From Actinacidiphila oryziradicis (GTDB taxonomy: Bacteria; Actinomycetota; Actinomycetes; Streptomycetales; Streptomycetaceae), in contig NZ_SUMC01000033.1 of the NCBI RefSeq assembly GCF_005047355.1, positions 1 through 64,000 of the forward strand: 64,000 nt of DNA, in the 5' to 3' direction. Shown piece after piece: positions 51,966 to 60,556 of the stretch (its first letter is position 1; each line of letters begins with the position of its first letter). Position numbers and translations under genes: made by a program. The notes beneath the pieces are model-generated. The model had not been told where the DNA came from. It made no database searches and saw only the letters and a list, made by a program, of their open reading frames with translations.

Positions 51966-53291
51966 TCAGCAACCAGAGAGGAAACGGTCCAACACTCGGA
52001 CGCCGAACTTCAGACCGTCCACCGGCACCCGCTCGTCCACCCCGTGGAACATCCCCGCGAAGTCCAGCTCCGGCGGCAGCTTCAACGGCGCGAAGCCGAA
52101 GCAGCGGATGCCGAGATCATCGAAGGACTTGGCATCGGTGCCACCGGAGAGCATGTACGGCACGGCCCGGGCGATCGGGTCCTCCGCCTTCAGAGCCCGC
52201 TGCATCGCCTCGACCAGTTCCCCGTCGAAATCCGTCTCCAGTGCCTTGTCGCCGTGCACGTCCTCCCGCTTCACCCGCGGTCCGAGGATCCGGTCCAGGT
52301 CGGCCAGGAACTCCTCCTCGTGACCGGGCAGGAAACGGCCGTCCACATGCGCTGTGGCCTGCCCCGGGATGACGTTGACCTTGTAGCCGGCGCCGAGCAT
52401 GGTCGGGGCCGCGGTGTTGCGCAGCGTCGCCCCGATGATCTTCGCGATGCCGCCGAGCCTGGCGAGGGTCTCGTCCATGTCCTCCGGGTCCAGCTCAATA
52501 CCGAGGGCATCGGAAAGCTCGTCGAGGAACCCCCGCACGCTCTTCGTGACCCGCACCGGGAACTTGTGCCGCCCCAACCGCCCGACGGCCTCGCAGAGCT
52601 CGGTGATCGCGTTGTCGTTGTTGGTCATCGAGCCGTGGCCGGCCGTGCCGTCCACGGTGAGCCGCATCCAGTGCATGCCCTTCTGGGCCGTCTCGATCAG
52701 ATAAAGCCGCAGGTTCTCATTGACGGTGAACGAGAAGCCGCCGACCTCGCCGATCGCCTCCGTCACACCCTCGAACAGGTCCGGGTGCTTGTCCACCAGG
52801 TGCCGTGCCCCATAGACGCCCCCCGCCTCCTCGTCCGCCAGGAACGCCAGCACAATGTCGCGCGGGGGCTTACGGCCGCTGCGCAGCCGGTCCCGTACGA
52901 CAGCCAGCGTCATCGCGTCCATGTCCTTCATGTCGACCGCGCCCCGGCCCCATACGCATCCGTCGGCGATCTCACCGGCGAAGGGGTGATGGGTCCAGTC
53001 GTCCGCGTTGGCCGGTACGACATCGGTGTGCCCGTGGATCAGCAGCGCGGGCCGCGACGGGTCCTCGCCGGCGATCCGTGCGACCGTGGAGGCCCGGCCC
53101 CTGTGCGACTCGAAGATCTGCGGTTCGAGACCGACCTCGGCGAGCTTCTCGGCGACATACTCTGCGGCGCCCCGCTCACCGGGCCCGGAGTGGTCTCCGT
53201 AGTTGCTGGTGTCGATCCGGATCAGGTCGCGGCACAGATCAACGACCTCGTCCTCGGCGCTGATCGAACGGGTGGGGTTCGACTCGCTCAC
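51966..53291 (-). CDS. M20-family metallopeptidase/deacylase
   Basis: A 441-residue zinc-dependent amidohydrolase of the M20 (ArgE/DapE/carboxypeptidase) family. The motifs are LIHGHTDVVPA (first metal His and Asp), GRGAVDMKDMDAMT (bridging Asp), FLADEEAGGVYGARHLV (catalytic Glu-Glu), the lid dimerisation domain from ~195 to 320, and a C-terminal FHGVDERVPVDGLKFG histidine. It has no signal peptide. The substrate is not predictable. It starts with ATG 53291 and is divergent from tRNA-Leu. Confidence 0.92.
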   Translation of the reverse strand: MSESNPTRSISAEDEVVDLCRDLIRIDTSNYGDHSGPGERGAAEYVAEKLAEVGLEPQIFESHRGRASTVARIAGEDPSRPALLIHGHTDVVPANADDWTHHPFAGEIADGCVWGRGAVDMKDMDAMTLAVVRDRLRSGRKPPRDIVLAFLADEEAGGVYGARHLVDKHPDLFEGVTEAIGEVGGFSFTVNENLRLYLIETAQKGMHWMRLTVDGTAGHGSMTNNDNAITELCEAVGRLGRHKFPVRVTKSVRGFLDELSDALGIELDPEDMDETLARLGGIAKIIGATLRNTAAPTMLGAGYKVNVIPGQATAHVDGRFLPGHEEEFLADLDRILGPRVKREDVHGDKALETDFDGELVEAMQRALKAEDPIARAVPYMLSGGTDAKSFDDLGIRCFGFAPLKLPPELDFAGMFHGVDERVPVDGLKFGVRVLDRFLSGC

Positions 53292-53465
53292 GCTGTCTCC
53301 TCCTCAATAGGGGTCCACCGCCATCCTCCTCCGCCCGTCCACCCCACCCCAAGGCGCCCCGGTGCGCGTCACACTCCCGTCACACAGGCACCTGCGATCG
53401 GGGGCCCCGGATGTTTGCTATGGTTTTCCACGTCGCGAGGGGCGGAAGCCCTGAGCGCACACCCG

Positions 53466-53550
53466 GTCCGGGTGGCGGAATGGCAGACGCGCTAGCTTGA
53501 GGTGCTAGTGCCCTTTATCGGGCGTGGGGGTTCAAGTCCCCCCTCGGACA
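53466..53550 (+). tRNA. tRNA-Leu (GAG)
   Basis: An 85-base tRNA with a full cloverleaf: acceptor GTCCGGG / CTCGGAC with one G.T pair, anticodon stem CTAGC/GCTAG around TTGAGGT (anticodon GAG at 53499-53501), a long variable arm TGCCC..GGGCG typical of Leu, T-loop GGTTCAAGTCC, and discriminator A. CCA is not encoded. A serine-recombinase relic begins nine bases after its 3' end. Confidence 0.95.
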
Positions 53551-53558
53551 CGTACCTT

Positions 53559-53935
53559 TCACCAACGGAAATCTGGATGCGGGTCGGGACCAATCCCGAT
53601 CCGCATTTTGCGTTGAGTGTGGTCGTAGGTCATCCGCAGCCCGAGCGCGCGATAGAGCCGGGCTTTGGCGGCCGGGTCGGCGGTGCGCAAGGCGTCGACG
53701 GTGTCGCTGGTTGCGTGCACGATAGCGGCGATCTTGTCGCGGCTGAGCTGGTGGCGCCGGGCGGTGCGGGCGGCTGTGGCTCGGGCGGTGGTGCGGCGGG
53801 TTTCGGTCTCGCGGATCCATTCGGCGACGGTGGCGGAGTCAGCGGCGCCGGAGTCGATGAGGGCGCGGTTGCCGGCGGGCTTGCGGTCGCAGTCGCGGAT
53901 GATGGCGGCGGTTTCGTCGGCGGCGGGCTGTGTGG
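53559..53935 (-). pseudogene. Large serine recombinase, C-terminal fragment
   Basis: The last ~125 codons of a large serine recombinase: ETAAIIRDCDRKPAGNRALI, then a coiled Arg/Ala-rich helix region (VAEWIRETETRRTTARATAA). LSRDKIAAIV and KARLYRALGLRMTYDHTQRK close the protein. The catalytic N-terminal domain and recombinase domain are missing; at about 53939 the sequence switches to the WD40 fragment on the other strand. It points into the tRNA, as integrase genes of site-specific elements often do. Confidence 0.8.
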
Positions 53936-53941
53936 GGGCGT

Positions 53942-54688
53942 GTGGCCGAACAGCTTGCGCTGCCGCAGGCGTTCTCCAACGCCCCGAACGGCCCCGTGGG
54001 GAGTATTCGCACCGCCTACGAGCAGGTGGCCCACCTGCTGGCGGGACGGCGGCCGCTCGGGGAACGCGCCGCCTACCTTCAATTATCTGCCCACCGCTGC
54101 CAGTCCGGCGACCTGGCCACCCGGATCGGCGAACTGGGCCTTCCGCTGCCCTGGACAGCCCGCTGGGCGGTATGGTCACTCACCGGCACGCACCGCCAGC
54201 TCATCGGACACGAAGGTGCCGTCACAACTGTCGCAACGGGAGAACTGGACGGCCGACCGATCGCCGTGACCGGTAGTCACGATGGCACCGCCCGCGTCTG
54301 GGACCTCATCACCCATCGCCAGATCGGCCAGCCGCTGGAGACCATCCGCGCCGTCATGTGCGTCGCCATCTGTGACCTCGGGGAGTACAGCATCGCCCTG
54401 ACCGGTTGCGACGACGGCTCGGCGCTGTTCTGGGACCTGTCGACAGGTCGCCAGACGCGGCCGCCGTTGCGGGGCCACACCAACGCCGTCACGGCGGTGA
54501 CCACATACGAACTCGCCGACGACATGCTGGCGGTCACAGCGAGCGCGGACGGGACCGTCCGGGTCTGGGAGCTGGCGTCAGGCCGGCAACGAGGAGCGGC
54601 GATCACCGGACACGGGGGCGGTGTCGCAGACATGAAGTGCGCTGAGCTGCATGGCCGCCCAGTGCTCGTCACCGCCGGAGACGACAGC
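53942..54688 (+). pseudogene. nSTAND-NTPase/WD40-repeat protein, internal fragment
   Basis: An open frame begins without a proper start inside a linker typical of actinobacterial NTPase-WD40 proteins (YEQVAHLLAGRRPLGERAAY). It then runs through four WD40 blades with repeated GH..AVTTVA and DGTARVWDL motifs. It stops abruptly at LVTAGDD near 54688, where minus-strand sequence of another gene takes over. The N-terminal protease/NTPase part and most blades of the propeller are missing. Such proteins are signalling or defence-type receptors. Confidence 0.8.
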
Positions 54689-54950
54689 CGGGCGGGGGTC
54701 GGCGGTCGCGTCGATGTCGATGCGGACGGTGACGTTCTCCTCCACGGCGCCGGCGATCTGCTGTGCGGCGGCGATCGCCTGGTTCACGCTCTGGGCGCCG
54801 ATTCCGGGGATCTGCTGGAGCGCGTACGGTCTGGCGTCCAGGATCTGCCGGACCCTGGAGTACCCGGCCCGTTCGAGGCGCCCAGGCGCAGTCGGCCCTC
54901 GGTGACGTCCTTGAGCCGGGAGACGGGGATGCCGTCCAGCTCTTGGCGCG
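54686..54950 (-). pseudogene. Helix-hairpin-helix domain fragment
   Basis: The minus strand encodes DGIPVSRLKDVTEGRLRLGA, then after a one-base shift near 54877 ERAGYSRVRQILDARPYALQ and QIPGIGAQSVNQAIAAAQQI. This is a helix-hairpin-helix DNA-binding motif (IPGIG). The fragment ends at about VRIDIDATADPRPA. The parent protein was perhaps a helicase or nuclease-associated protein; I cannot name it. Confidence 0.6.
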
Positions 54951-54954
54951 CAGG

Positions 54955-55249
54955 TGAAGGCTGTCGCGGGCAGGACGCGGGGCAGAGCGAGTACGGCCAC
55001 GGAGAACTTCCATGCGACTTGTGCCTGATTGCTGCCCCCGGAGCGCTTCCAGGCATTGAGATGAAACAGGCTCACCTCCCGGCCACGGAGGCTGCCCTGG
55101 AGCAGGTCGCGGATCCCGTTGCCCTGCGGCCCCAGACTGAACGGGTAGCCGCCCCGATCGAACGTGACCAGGTAATCCGGGGCCTTGTCCCGGTAGGTCC
55201 AGGCCGGGTCGTCCCGGAAACGTTTGATGCTCTTGCGGACCTCGAACAC
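54955..55249 (-). pseudogene. Unrecognised small protein, 3'-truncated
   Basis: GTG 55249 with GGGGAG before it starts VFEVRKSIKRFRDD, followed by DRGGYPFSLGPQGNGIRDLL, GSLRGREVSLFHLNAWK and a hydrophobic end FSVAVLALPRVLP. This resembles the soluble part of actinobacterial hypothetical membrane proteins. At about 54955 it runs into the helix-hairpin-helix remnant. It lies 49 bases downstream of the toxin-like fragment. Confidence 0.45.
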
Positions 55250-55298
55250 TGTCGTTTTCTCCCCGAAGAGGACGGCGCGGCGCGCTGTGCGGACGGGA

Positions 55299-55721
55299 TC
55301 AGTTCTCCAGGTCGCTCTCGATGGCGTTGCCGGCACCGTAGATGATTCCGTCGATGGCGATCCGCTGCCCGGGGTGGAACACCGGATCCGATGCGTCCGC
55401 ACGATGCTTGCCCTCGCCGGGCTCATAGATTTTTCCACCGGCGTGGTTCGCACCGCCGGCGGCCCCGGTCAGACCGCTGGTCAGCATGTCCGGAAGGACG
55501 TCGGAGCCGTGCTTGCCACCCTGCAGGATGTCCACCCCGTCCGCGGCGGCCTGCCCGCCCGCGCTGCTCACCGCACCCATGGCGAGGCCGCCGGTGAGGC
55601 TCGTGCCGTCGAGCGCTGCGGCGATCTTCGTCCCCGGCGCCCACGCCTCCCCAGCGGCGTGCGCCCCGGAGCTGGCCGCCCACCGCGGCTCCCGCCACCC
55701 GGCGGCGGAGGATCCAGCCAT
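55299..55721 (-). pseudogene. Fragment resembling the middle region of a large polymorphic-toxin-type protein
   Basis: An Ala/Gly-rich frame with a hydrophobic helical stretch (SLTGGLAMGAVSSAGGQAAA) and GVDILQGGKHGSDVLPDMLT, similar in style to the pre-toxin linker of WXG100/RHS-like secreted toxins in actinobacteria. It ends GIIYGAGNAIESDLEN without a recognisable toxin domain. There is no N-terminal WXG or RHS part and no clear start. The assignment rests on style and is weak. Confidence 0.4.
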
Positions 55722-55787
55722 CCGGCGGGTGGCTTCCCGATATCTGCCGGATAGTCTACGACCTGTGCTTATCCGACGGTTTAAGAC

Positions 55788-57002
55788 ATGACGCAGATCA
55801 CCACGCCCTCTCCCTCTCCGGCTCTCGGGCAGCTGTCCGAGGACGCCGCCCGGACGCCCCGCCAGGCCGCGACGGGCCGTCTGGTGGGCGTGGATCTCGC
55901 CCGCGGGCTTGCGGTCTTCGGGATGTTCGCGGCCCACGTCGGCCCGGACCCGTCCCGGGGCGGGGTGACCGGCTACCTGATGGAGCTCTGCTACGGGCGC
56001 TCCTCAGCGCTCTTCGCCGTGCTCGCGGGGGTGACGCTGGTCATCATCGCGGGCCGCCGCACTCCCAGGACCGGCCGTGACGGCCGGCAGGCCTGCGGCA
56101 AGATCGTGATCCGGTCGCTCATCCTGCTGGCTCTCGGCACCGCGCTGTCGATGACGGGCACCTCGATCGACGTGATCCTTGCCTACTACGGCTTGTGCTT
56201 CCTTCTGGCGCTGCCCTTCGCCAGACTGCGCGCCAACACGCTCGCTGCTGTCGCGGCTGTCTGGGCGCTGGCCGGACCGCAGCTGCTTTATGCGATCCAG
56301 ACCCAGCTCCACGGCAGCGGCTGGGCGCAGACCATCGCCGCACACGACCCGGTCGCCAGGCTGAGCGGGGAAGACGGTGTCCTGGAACTGCTGTTCACCG
56401 GCGACTACCCGGCGCTGGCTTGGATGCCCTTCGTGTTGGCCGGCATGGCGCTGGGCCGCCTCGACCTCGCTTCGGCAGCCGTTCGCATCCGCCTCGCCGT
56501 CCTCGGGCCGGCCCTCGCCCTCCTCGGTTATGGCGGCTCATGGCTGGCCTTCCGCCTCTTCCCGGGCATCGTCGCCTCCACCGGCGCCCCGCAGGCGTGG
56601 TGGTCCGACACCGGTGGTTCTCCCACCGGCAACACCCCAGCCTGGCTGCTGGTCGCCTCCCCGCACAGCGAGACCACACTGTCGATCCTCGGTAACACCG
56701 GCATCGCCGTCACCGTCGTCGTCGCTGCGCTGGCCGCCATGGACCACTGCCCACGCCTGCGCCGCTTCGCCGCTCCGGTGATCGCGGTCGGCTCCATGTC
56801 GCTCACCGCGTACGTCTTGCACATTGCTGCCATCGGCGCCCTGGGCACCGAGGAACTGCCCGACAATTCGGCCCTGCCCGTTCTTCTGGCCTTCATCGTG
56901 ACGGTGATGATCCTCGCCTTCACCTGGTCCCGCTTCTTCCAGCGCGGACCGCTGGAGCACCTGCTCGCCGGCGCCACCAAACTGGCACGCCACATCCAGT
57001 GA
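55788..57002 (+). CDS. Membrane protein, heparan-N-acetyltransferase/DUF418 type
   Basis: A 404-residue polytopic membrane protein with about ten hydrophobic helices. The opening GVDLARGLAVFGMFAAHVGP and LMELCYGRSSALFAVLAGVT are the diagnostic first two helices of the HGSNAT-like/DUF1624 acyltransferase group. The C-terminal part (MSLTAYVLHIAAIGA, FTWSRFFQRGPLEHL) is DUF418-like. It may transfer acyl groups to extracellular glycans; the substrate is unknown. ATG 55788 is the first start after the fragment graveyard, and the gene is intact. Confidence 0.88.
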   Translation: MTQITTPSPSPALGQLSEDAARTPRQAATGRLVGVDLARGLAVFGMFAAHVGPDPSRGGVTGYLMELCYGRSSALFAVLAGVTLVIIAGRRTPRTGRDGRQACGKIVIRSLILLALGTALSMTGTSIDVILAYYGLCFLLALPFARLRANTLAAVAAVWALAGPQLLYAIQTQLHGSGWAQTIAAHDPVARLSGEDGVLELLFTGDYPALAWMPFVLAGMALGRLDLASAAVRIRLAVLGPALALLGYGGSWLAFRLFPGIVASTGAPQAWWSDTGGSPTGNTPAWLLVASPHSETTLSILGNTGIAVTVVVAALAAMDHCPRLRRFAAPVIAVGSMSLTAYVLHIAAIGALGTEELPDNSALPVLLAFIVTVMILAFTWSRFFQRGPLEHLLAGATKLARHIQ

Positions 57003-57159
57003 CTTCCGGAGCCCATGCATGAGAACGCCCCCCGCTGTGGCAAGGGCGGCCGGCGGGGCCGTGCTCCCTCAGTCTGACCACCGGCGGCCGACCGGGCGAG
57101 GCCCAGTGGCCTTCCCCCATCCCGCCAGATGTAACAGCCAGCTGGTGAGCGCAGCGACA

Positions 57160-57510
57160 ATGACGACGGCCCCACCCAGCCACAGTCCGACGGATGATCC
57201 GGCAGCGAACGCCACACCCGTGATTGTGCTTCCGGTGACGGGCCTCGCGGAGGCCCTCGGCCTGAGGGTGGCAGTGGCTCCGTGGCTGGAATGGGCTCCG
57301 CCCCACGACATCGAGACCGTCGCGGAGTCCGTTGCGGCGCTCGCACGGCAGAGCCGTCCGACTGTCCTGATCGGACATTCCACCGGTGGGTTCATCGCGC
57401 TCTCCGCCGCGCTGCGGGTTCGGCACACCGGTGCCGTCCGTGGCGTGGTGGTGTGTGACAGCGGGGCGAACAATTGCCGGGCCCGCAGCGGAACGCGCTG
57501 CGGCCGCTGA
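57160..57510 (+). pseudogene. Alpha/beta-hydrolase fragment
   Basis: The frame contains PTVLIGHSTGGFIALSAALR (nucleophile elbow G-H-S-T-G) and VRGVVVCDSGANN, then changes frame: LRPLTDDQIAAAKGLVV lies in another frame downstream. The N-terminal strands and the Asp/His of the triad are absent. A start at 57160 is open but not convincing. Confidence 0.6.
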
Positions 57511-57570
57511 CCGACGACCAGATCGCCGCTGCCAAAGGCCTCGTTGTCCCGGCTAATAAGCGTAAGGACC

Positions 57571-57599
57571 TTGACAGGTGATTGGACTAGACCAATCAT
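57571..57599 (+). promoter_or_regulatory. Chitinase promoter overlapped by DasR-type box
   Basis: TTGACA (57571-57576) is followed after 17 bases by AATCAT (57594-57599). Over the spacer and -10 lies ATTGGACTAGACCAAT (57581-57596). This differs by one base in its core from the known Streptomyces DasR responsive element (TGGTCTAGACCA) that represses chitinase genes until glucosamine-6-phosphate accumulates. Confidence 0.75.
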
Positions 57600-57733
57600 A
57601 GGTCGCAGTCCGTCCGACGGGTCCGGAGAATTCCAGGGGTTGGGGTGACCACGGGGGGTCGGACGGATTTCGCACACACTCTGCGCTCATTTCTGTCCTG
57701 TCCTGCCTGCTCTTTTACGCCGTGGGAGCGTTG

Positions 57734-58870
57734 ATGAAACGATCCAGACCCGTTCGTGCCCTGCTGGCCGGTATGGCCACCGCTGCCGTTTCCGCCGGAC
57801 TGGTTGTGCTCGGCGGAGGCGCCGCCCAGGCCTCCGCGGCCGACCCGGCACCCATGCCGGCTCACGTGGCGGCGCCGTACTTCGAGGCGTGGACCGGCGA
57901 GAGCCCGGCTTCGCTCGCCGCTCAGTCGGGCAATAGATACCTGACGATGGCGTTCCTCCAGACGGCCTCGCCCGGGTCCTGTACGGCGTACTGGAACGGG
58001 AACACCACCCAGCCGGTCTCCAAGTCGGTCTTCGGCAGTGACATCGCGACGATCCAGAAGCGCGGCGGCAATGTCATCCCGTCCTTCGGCGGTTACTCGG
58101 CGGACACCACCGGGACTGAGCTCGCCGACAGCTGCACAAGCGTCGACTCCATCGCCTCGGTGTACGAAAGCCTGGTCACGACGTACGGCGTGACCCGCAT
58201 CGACCTCGACATCGAGGCCGACTCGATCAACAACACCGCCGGCATCGACCGCCGCAACAAGGCGGTCGCGCAGGTCGAGCGCTGGGCCCGCCACACCGGC
58301 CGCAGCGTGCAGTTCTCCTACACCCTGCCCTCCTTCGCGACCGGACTCGCGCCCAGTGGCGTGGCCCTGCTGCAGAACGCCGTCTCGAACGGCGCCCGCG
58401 TGGACGTCGTCAACATCATGACGTTCGACTACTGGGACGGCGCCACCCACGACATGGCCGCCGACACCAAGACAGCCGCGGCCGGTCTGCACGACCAACT
58501 GGCCGCGCTCTACCCCTCGAAGCGATCCGCGCGACTGTGGGGCATGATCGGCGTCACCGAGATGCCCGGGATCGACGACTACGGACCCGAGGAGACGTTC
58601 ACCACGGCGGACGCGGTCACGGTGGAGAACTGGGCCGTCTCGAAGGGAATCAACACCCTCTCCTTCTGGGCACTCGAGCGCGACAACGGCGGCTGCCCCG
58701 GCACCGCCGGTGCCGGCTCCTGCTCCGGCGTCCCGCAGTCGGCCTGGTACTTCAGCCACGCCTTCGAGCCGTTCACCAGCGGCAGCAGGACCAAGGCCGA
58801 CAGCATCCCCGCCCTGGCCTCACCGAGCTCCACCTCGGCGGAACGGGCGGCCCGGGGCGAGCACATGTGA
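57734..58870 (+). CDS. Secreted GH18 chitinase-like protein
   Basis: A 378-residue exported protein. The signal RALLAGMATAAVSAGLVVL ends at an ASA-type site. The catalytic GH18 barrel has VTRIDLDIEADS, the DxxDxDxE strand with the catalytic glutamate, VNIMTFDYWDGATHDM (strand 6) and LSFWALERDNGGCPG (strand 8 tryptophan). No separate chitin-binding domain is visible, which is unusual, so the linker and CBM may have been lost or belong elsewhere. ATG 57734 has GGGAG six bases upstream. The DasR-type box upstream strongly supports chitin-related control. Confidence 0.9.
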   Translation: MKRSRPVRALLAGMATAAVSAGLVVLGGGAAQASAADPAPMPAHVAAPYFEAWTGESPASLAAQSGNRYLTMAFLQTASPGSCTAYWNGNTTQPVSKSVFGSDIATIQKRGGNVIPSFGGYSADTTGTELADSCTSVDSIASVYESLVTTYGVTRIDLDIEADSINNTAGIDRRNKAVAQVERWARHTGRSVQFSYTLPSFATGLAPSGVALLQNAVSNGARVDVVNIMTFDYWDGATHDMAADTKTAAAGLHDQLAALYPSKRSARLWGMIGVTEMPGIDDYGPEETFTTADAVTVENWAVSKGINTLSFWALERDNGGCPGTAGAGSCSGVPQSAWYFSHAFEPFTSGSRTKADSIPALASPSSTSAERAARGEHM

Positions 58871-58898
58871 GCGGTGCGCCGGTGAACGGTGCGATGGA

Positions 58899-58928
58899 TA
58901 CCGGGCCGGCACGGGCCTTGGCCCGGTA
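58899..58928 (+). terminator. Hairpin after chitinase gene
   Basis: A perfect 9-bp stem, TACCGGGCC with GGCCCGGTA, and a 12-base loop lie 28 bases after the stop. No T-run follows. Confidence 0.55.
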
Positions 58929-58968
58929 ACCCGAAAACGGTAACCCGAAGGCGGTGCACCCTGCGAGG

Positions 58969-59009
58969 GGCGCCGCCTTCGCGGCTTGCTGGGGGTGGCT
59001 GTGGGGCAC
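58969..59009 (+). repeat. Dispersed 41-bp repeat, copy B
   Basis: Matches the minus strand at 18711-18751 with three mismatches. It lies between the chitinase hairpin and the convergent MarR gene. Confidence 0.7.
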
Positions 59010-59049
59010 CTGTGACGTGCCGGCTGCCGCAGGCACAGCCTGCCGTGGG

Positions 59050-59565
59050 TCAGTGAGCGGCGGGGCCCGGGCATCCGGCGAGCGGCTCGCCTACTACGCC
59101 GAGGGATCCCACAGTGGCCTCAAGAGCGGCGAAGCCGTCGCCGCCCAGGGGTTTCACGATGCGTCGGCGCACTGCCTCGGCGAGTACTCCGACAGCGGCA
59201 ACAGCGGTCTCCCGGCCCAAGACCGTCAGCGCGGCGAACGTCACTCGGCGGTCCGTACGGGAGGGGCGACGCTCGACCAGACCGGCATCGACCAGTCGGT
59301 CGACCACTCCTGTGATTCCCGCGGTGGAGAAGCCGAGAAGCTCGGAGAGTTCGCGCATGGGCGCCGCCTGTTCCGGAGACTCGGCCAGGAAGCAAACCAC
59401 CTGGAGCGACGACGGCGGCAGACCGACCTCGTCATGAGCATCGGCCAACAGCAGGTCGGTGATCCGCCGGAAGCCGCTGTCGACAGTGCGCCAGCGACGC
59501 AGCAGCTCGACCTCTTCTGCGCCGGGACACTCCCCCGCCCCCTCCGGCCGCTTTGGCTCCCCCAT
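59050..59565 (-). CDS. MarR-family regulator
   Basis: A 171-residue MarR protein. The winged helix is at residues ~60-120 (LPPSSLQVVCFLAE, LSELLGFSTAGITGVVDRL and the wing VERRPSRTDRRVTFAALT). It is divergent from yceI with a strong palindrome between them, so it probably represses itself and yceI and responds to a small lipophilic or oxidising ligand. Confidence 0.92.
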   Translation of the reverse strand: MGEPKRPEGAGECPGAEEVELLRRWRTVDSGFRRITDLLLADAHDEVGLPPSSLQVVCFLAESPEQAAPMRELSELLGFSTAGITGVVDRLVDAGLVERRPSRTDRRVTFAALTVLGRETAVAAVGVLAEAVRRRIVKPLGGDGFAALEATVGSLGVVGEPLAGCPGPAAH

Positions 59566-59616
59566 GTCCGGCTCCCGTCTGTCGTCTTCTACCAGGTCAT
59601 CACCCGCTTGCCGAGG

Positions 59617-59633
59617 ATAGCTCAGCGAGCTAT
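59617..59633. promoter_or_regulatory. MarR-type operator
   Basis: ATAGCTCAGCGAGCTAT is a 7-3-7 palindrome with perfect outer arms. An extra AGCTAT half-site follows at 59643-59648. It lies between the divergent marR and yceI starts in an AT-rich patch. Confidence 0.7.
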
Positions 59634-59731
59634 TATCTCGGCAGCTATCTAATAACCTCCTTTATATTTGATTGTTCAACTGTATACCTCGCACTCCATC
59701 CGCTCCTCTCACGAAAGGAACACAGTCGACA

Positions 59732-60283
59732 GTGTCTGACATAACCGACGGTTCCCAGCGCGCCATATCCCTGACCGACGTCACACCCGGCCACTGGACA
59801 CTCGACCCGGCACAGTCCACGGTCAACATCGAGAACAAGTCGATCTGGGGCCTGGTCAACGTCAAAGGCGTCTTCACGAAGGTCGTGGGAGAGGGCGAAG
59901 TGCTTGCCGGCGGGTCCGCTCACGGCACCCTGACGATCGACGTCGCCAGCCTTGACACCAAGCACGCCAAGCGTGACATCCACCTGCGGGGCACCGACTT
60001 CTTCGACGTGGACAAACACCCGTCGATCACCTTCACGGCGACCAGCGTCACCGCGAACCGTAACGGGACCGCCGAGGTGACCGGCGAGCTGACGGTGCGC
60101 GGCACCACCCGTCCGCTCGCCCTCACCGCCCAGGCGAGCGAAGTCTCCGCGGACGCCGTCACGCTCACCGCCAGCCTCTCCGTCGAACGGACAAACTTCG
60201 GCATCACGTGGAATCAGCTCGGGATGCTGAAGCCCGTCACGTTCGTCACCATCACCGCGCGCTTCACCCGGCAGTCCGCGTGA
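59732..60283 (+). CDS. YceI-family protein
   Basis: A 183-residue YceI lipocalin-like beta-barrel protein that binds polyisoprenoid or amphipathic lipids. The motifs are GHWTLDPAQSTVNIENKSIW, KVVGEGEVLAGG, IHLRGTDFFDVDKHPSITF and ELTVRGTTRPLALT. It has no signal peptide, so this is a cytoplasmic form. GTG 59732 has AAAGGA upstream with a rather long 12-base spacing. A T-tailed terminator follows. Confidence 0.92.
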   Translation: MSDITDGSQRAISLTDVTPGHWTLDPAQSTVNIENKSIWGLVNVKGVFTKVVGEGEVLAGGSAHGTLTIDVASLDTKHAKRDIHLRGTDFFDVDKHPSITFTATSVTANRNGTAEVTGELTVRGTTRPLALTAQASEVSADAVTLTASLSVERTNFGITWNQLGMLKPVTFVTITARFTRQSA

Positions 60284-60380
60284 TCCGGGGACGGGGCCGG
60301 ACCATCGGCTTCCGTCCCGCTCAGCCCTACGGCAGCCCGCACGAACGCACTTGAGGGGACGGAGTTCGACGCGGAACACC

Positions 60381-60430
60381 AGCCCGGCGGCGCCCTCTGT
60401 CAAGAGGGGCGCCGCCGGGCTCCCCTTTTT
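60381..60430 (+). terminator. Rho-independent terminator after yceI
   Basis: A long stem (60381-60398 with 60403-60421, one bulged G) is followed directly by CCCC and TTTTT at 60426-60430. It is the only classic hairpin plus T-run seen in this window. Confidence 0.85.
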
Positions 60431-60556
60431 CCGCCGTCACCGGGCCTCGGCACTCGGGGCTGAAGGCCGGGTGCGGCGTCCGACACTGCGCGGAACGCCT
60501 CCTCCGTGCCGGCCGTCCCCCGCACGTCCACGAGCCCCTGACCCACGCGCGGGCCG

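Noticed and set aside
54578..55453. One 291-codon minus-strand gene
   Set aside because: Its parts belong to unrelated fragments (an unknown small protein, an HhH domain, antisense of WD40); it is an accidental continuous frame across junctions.
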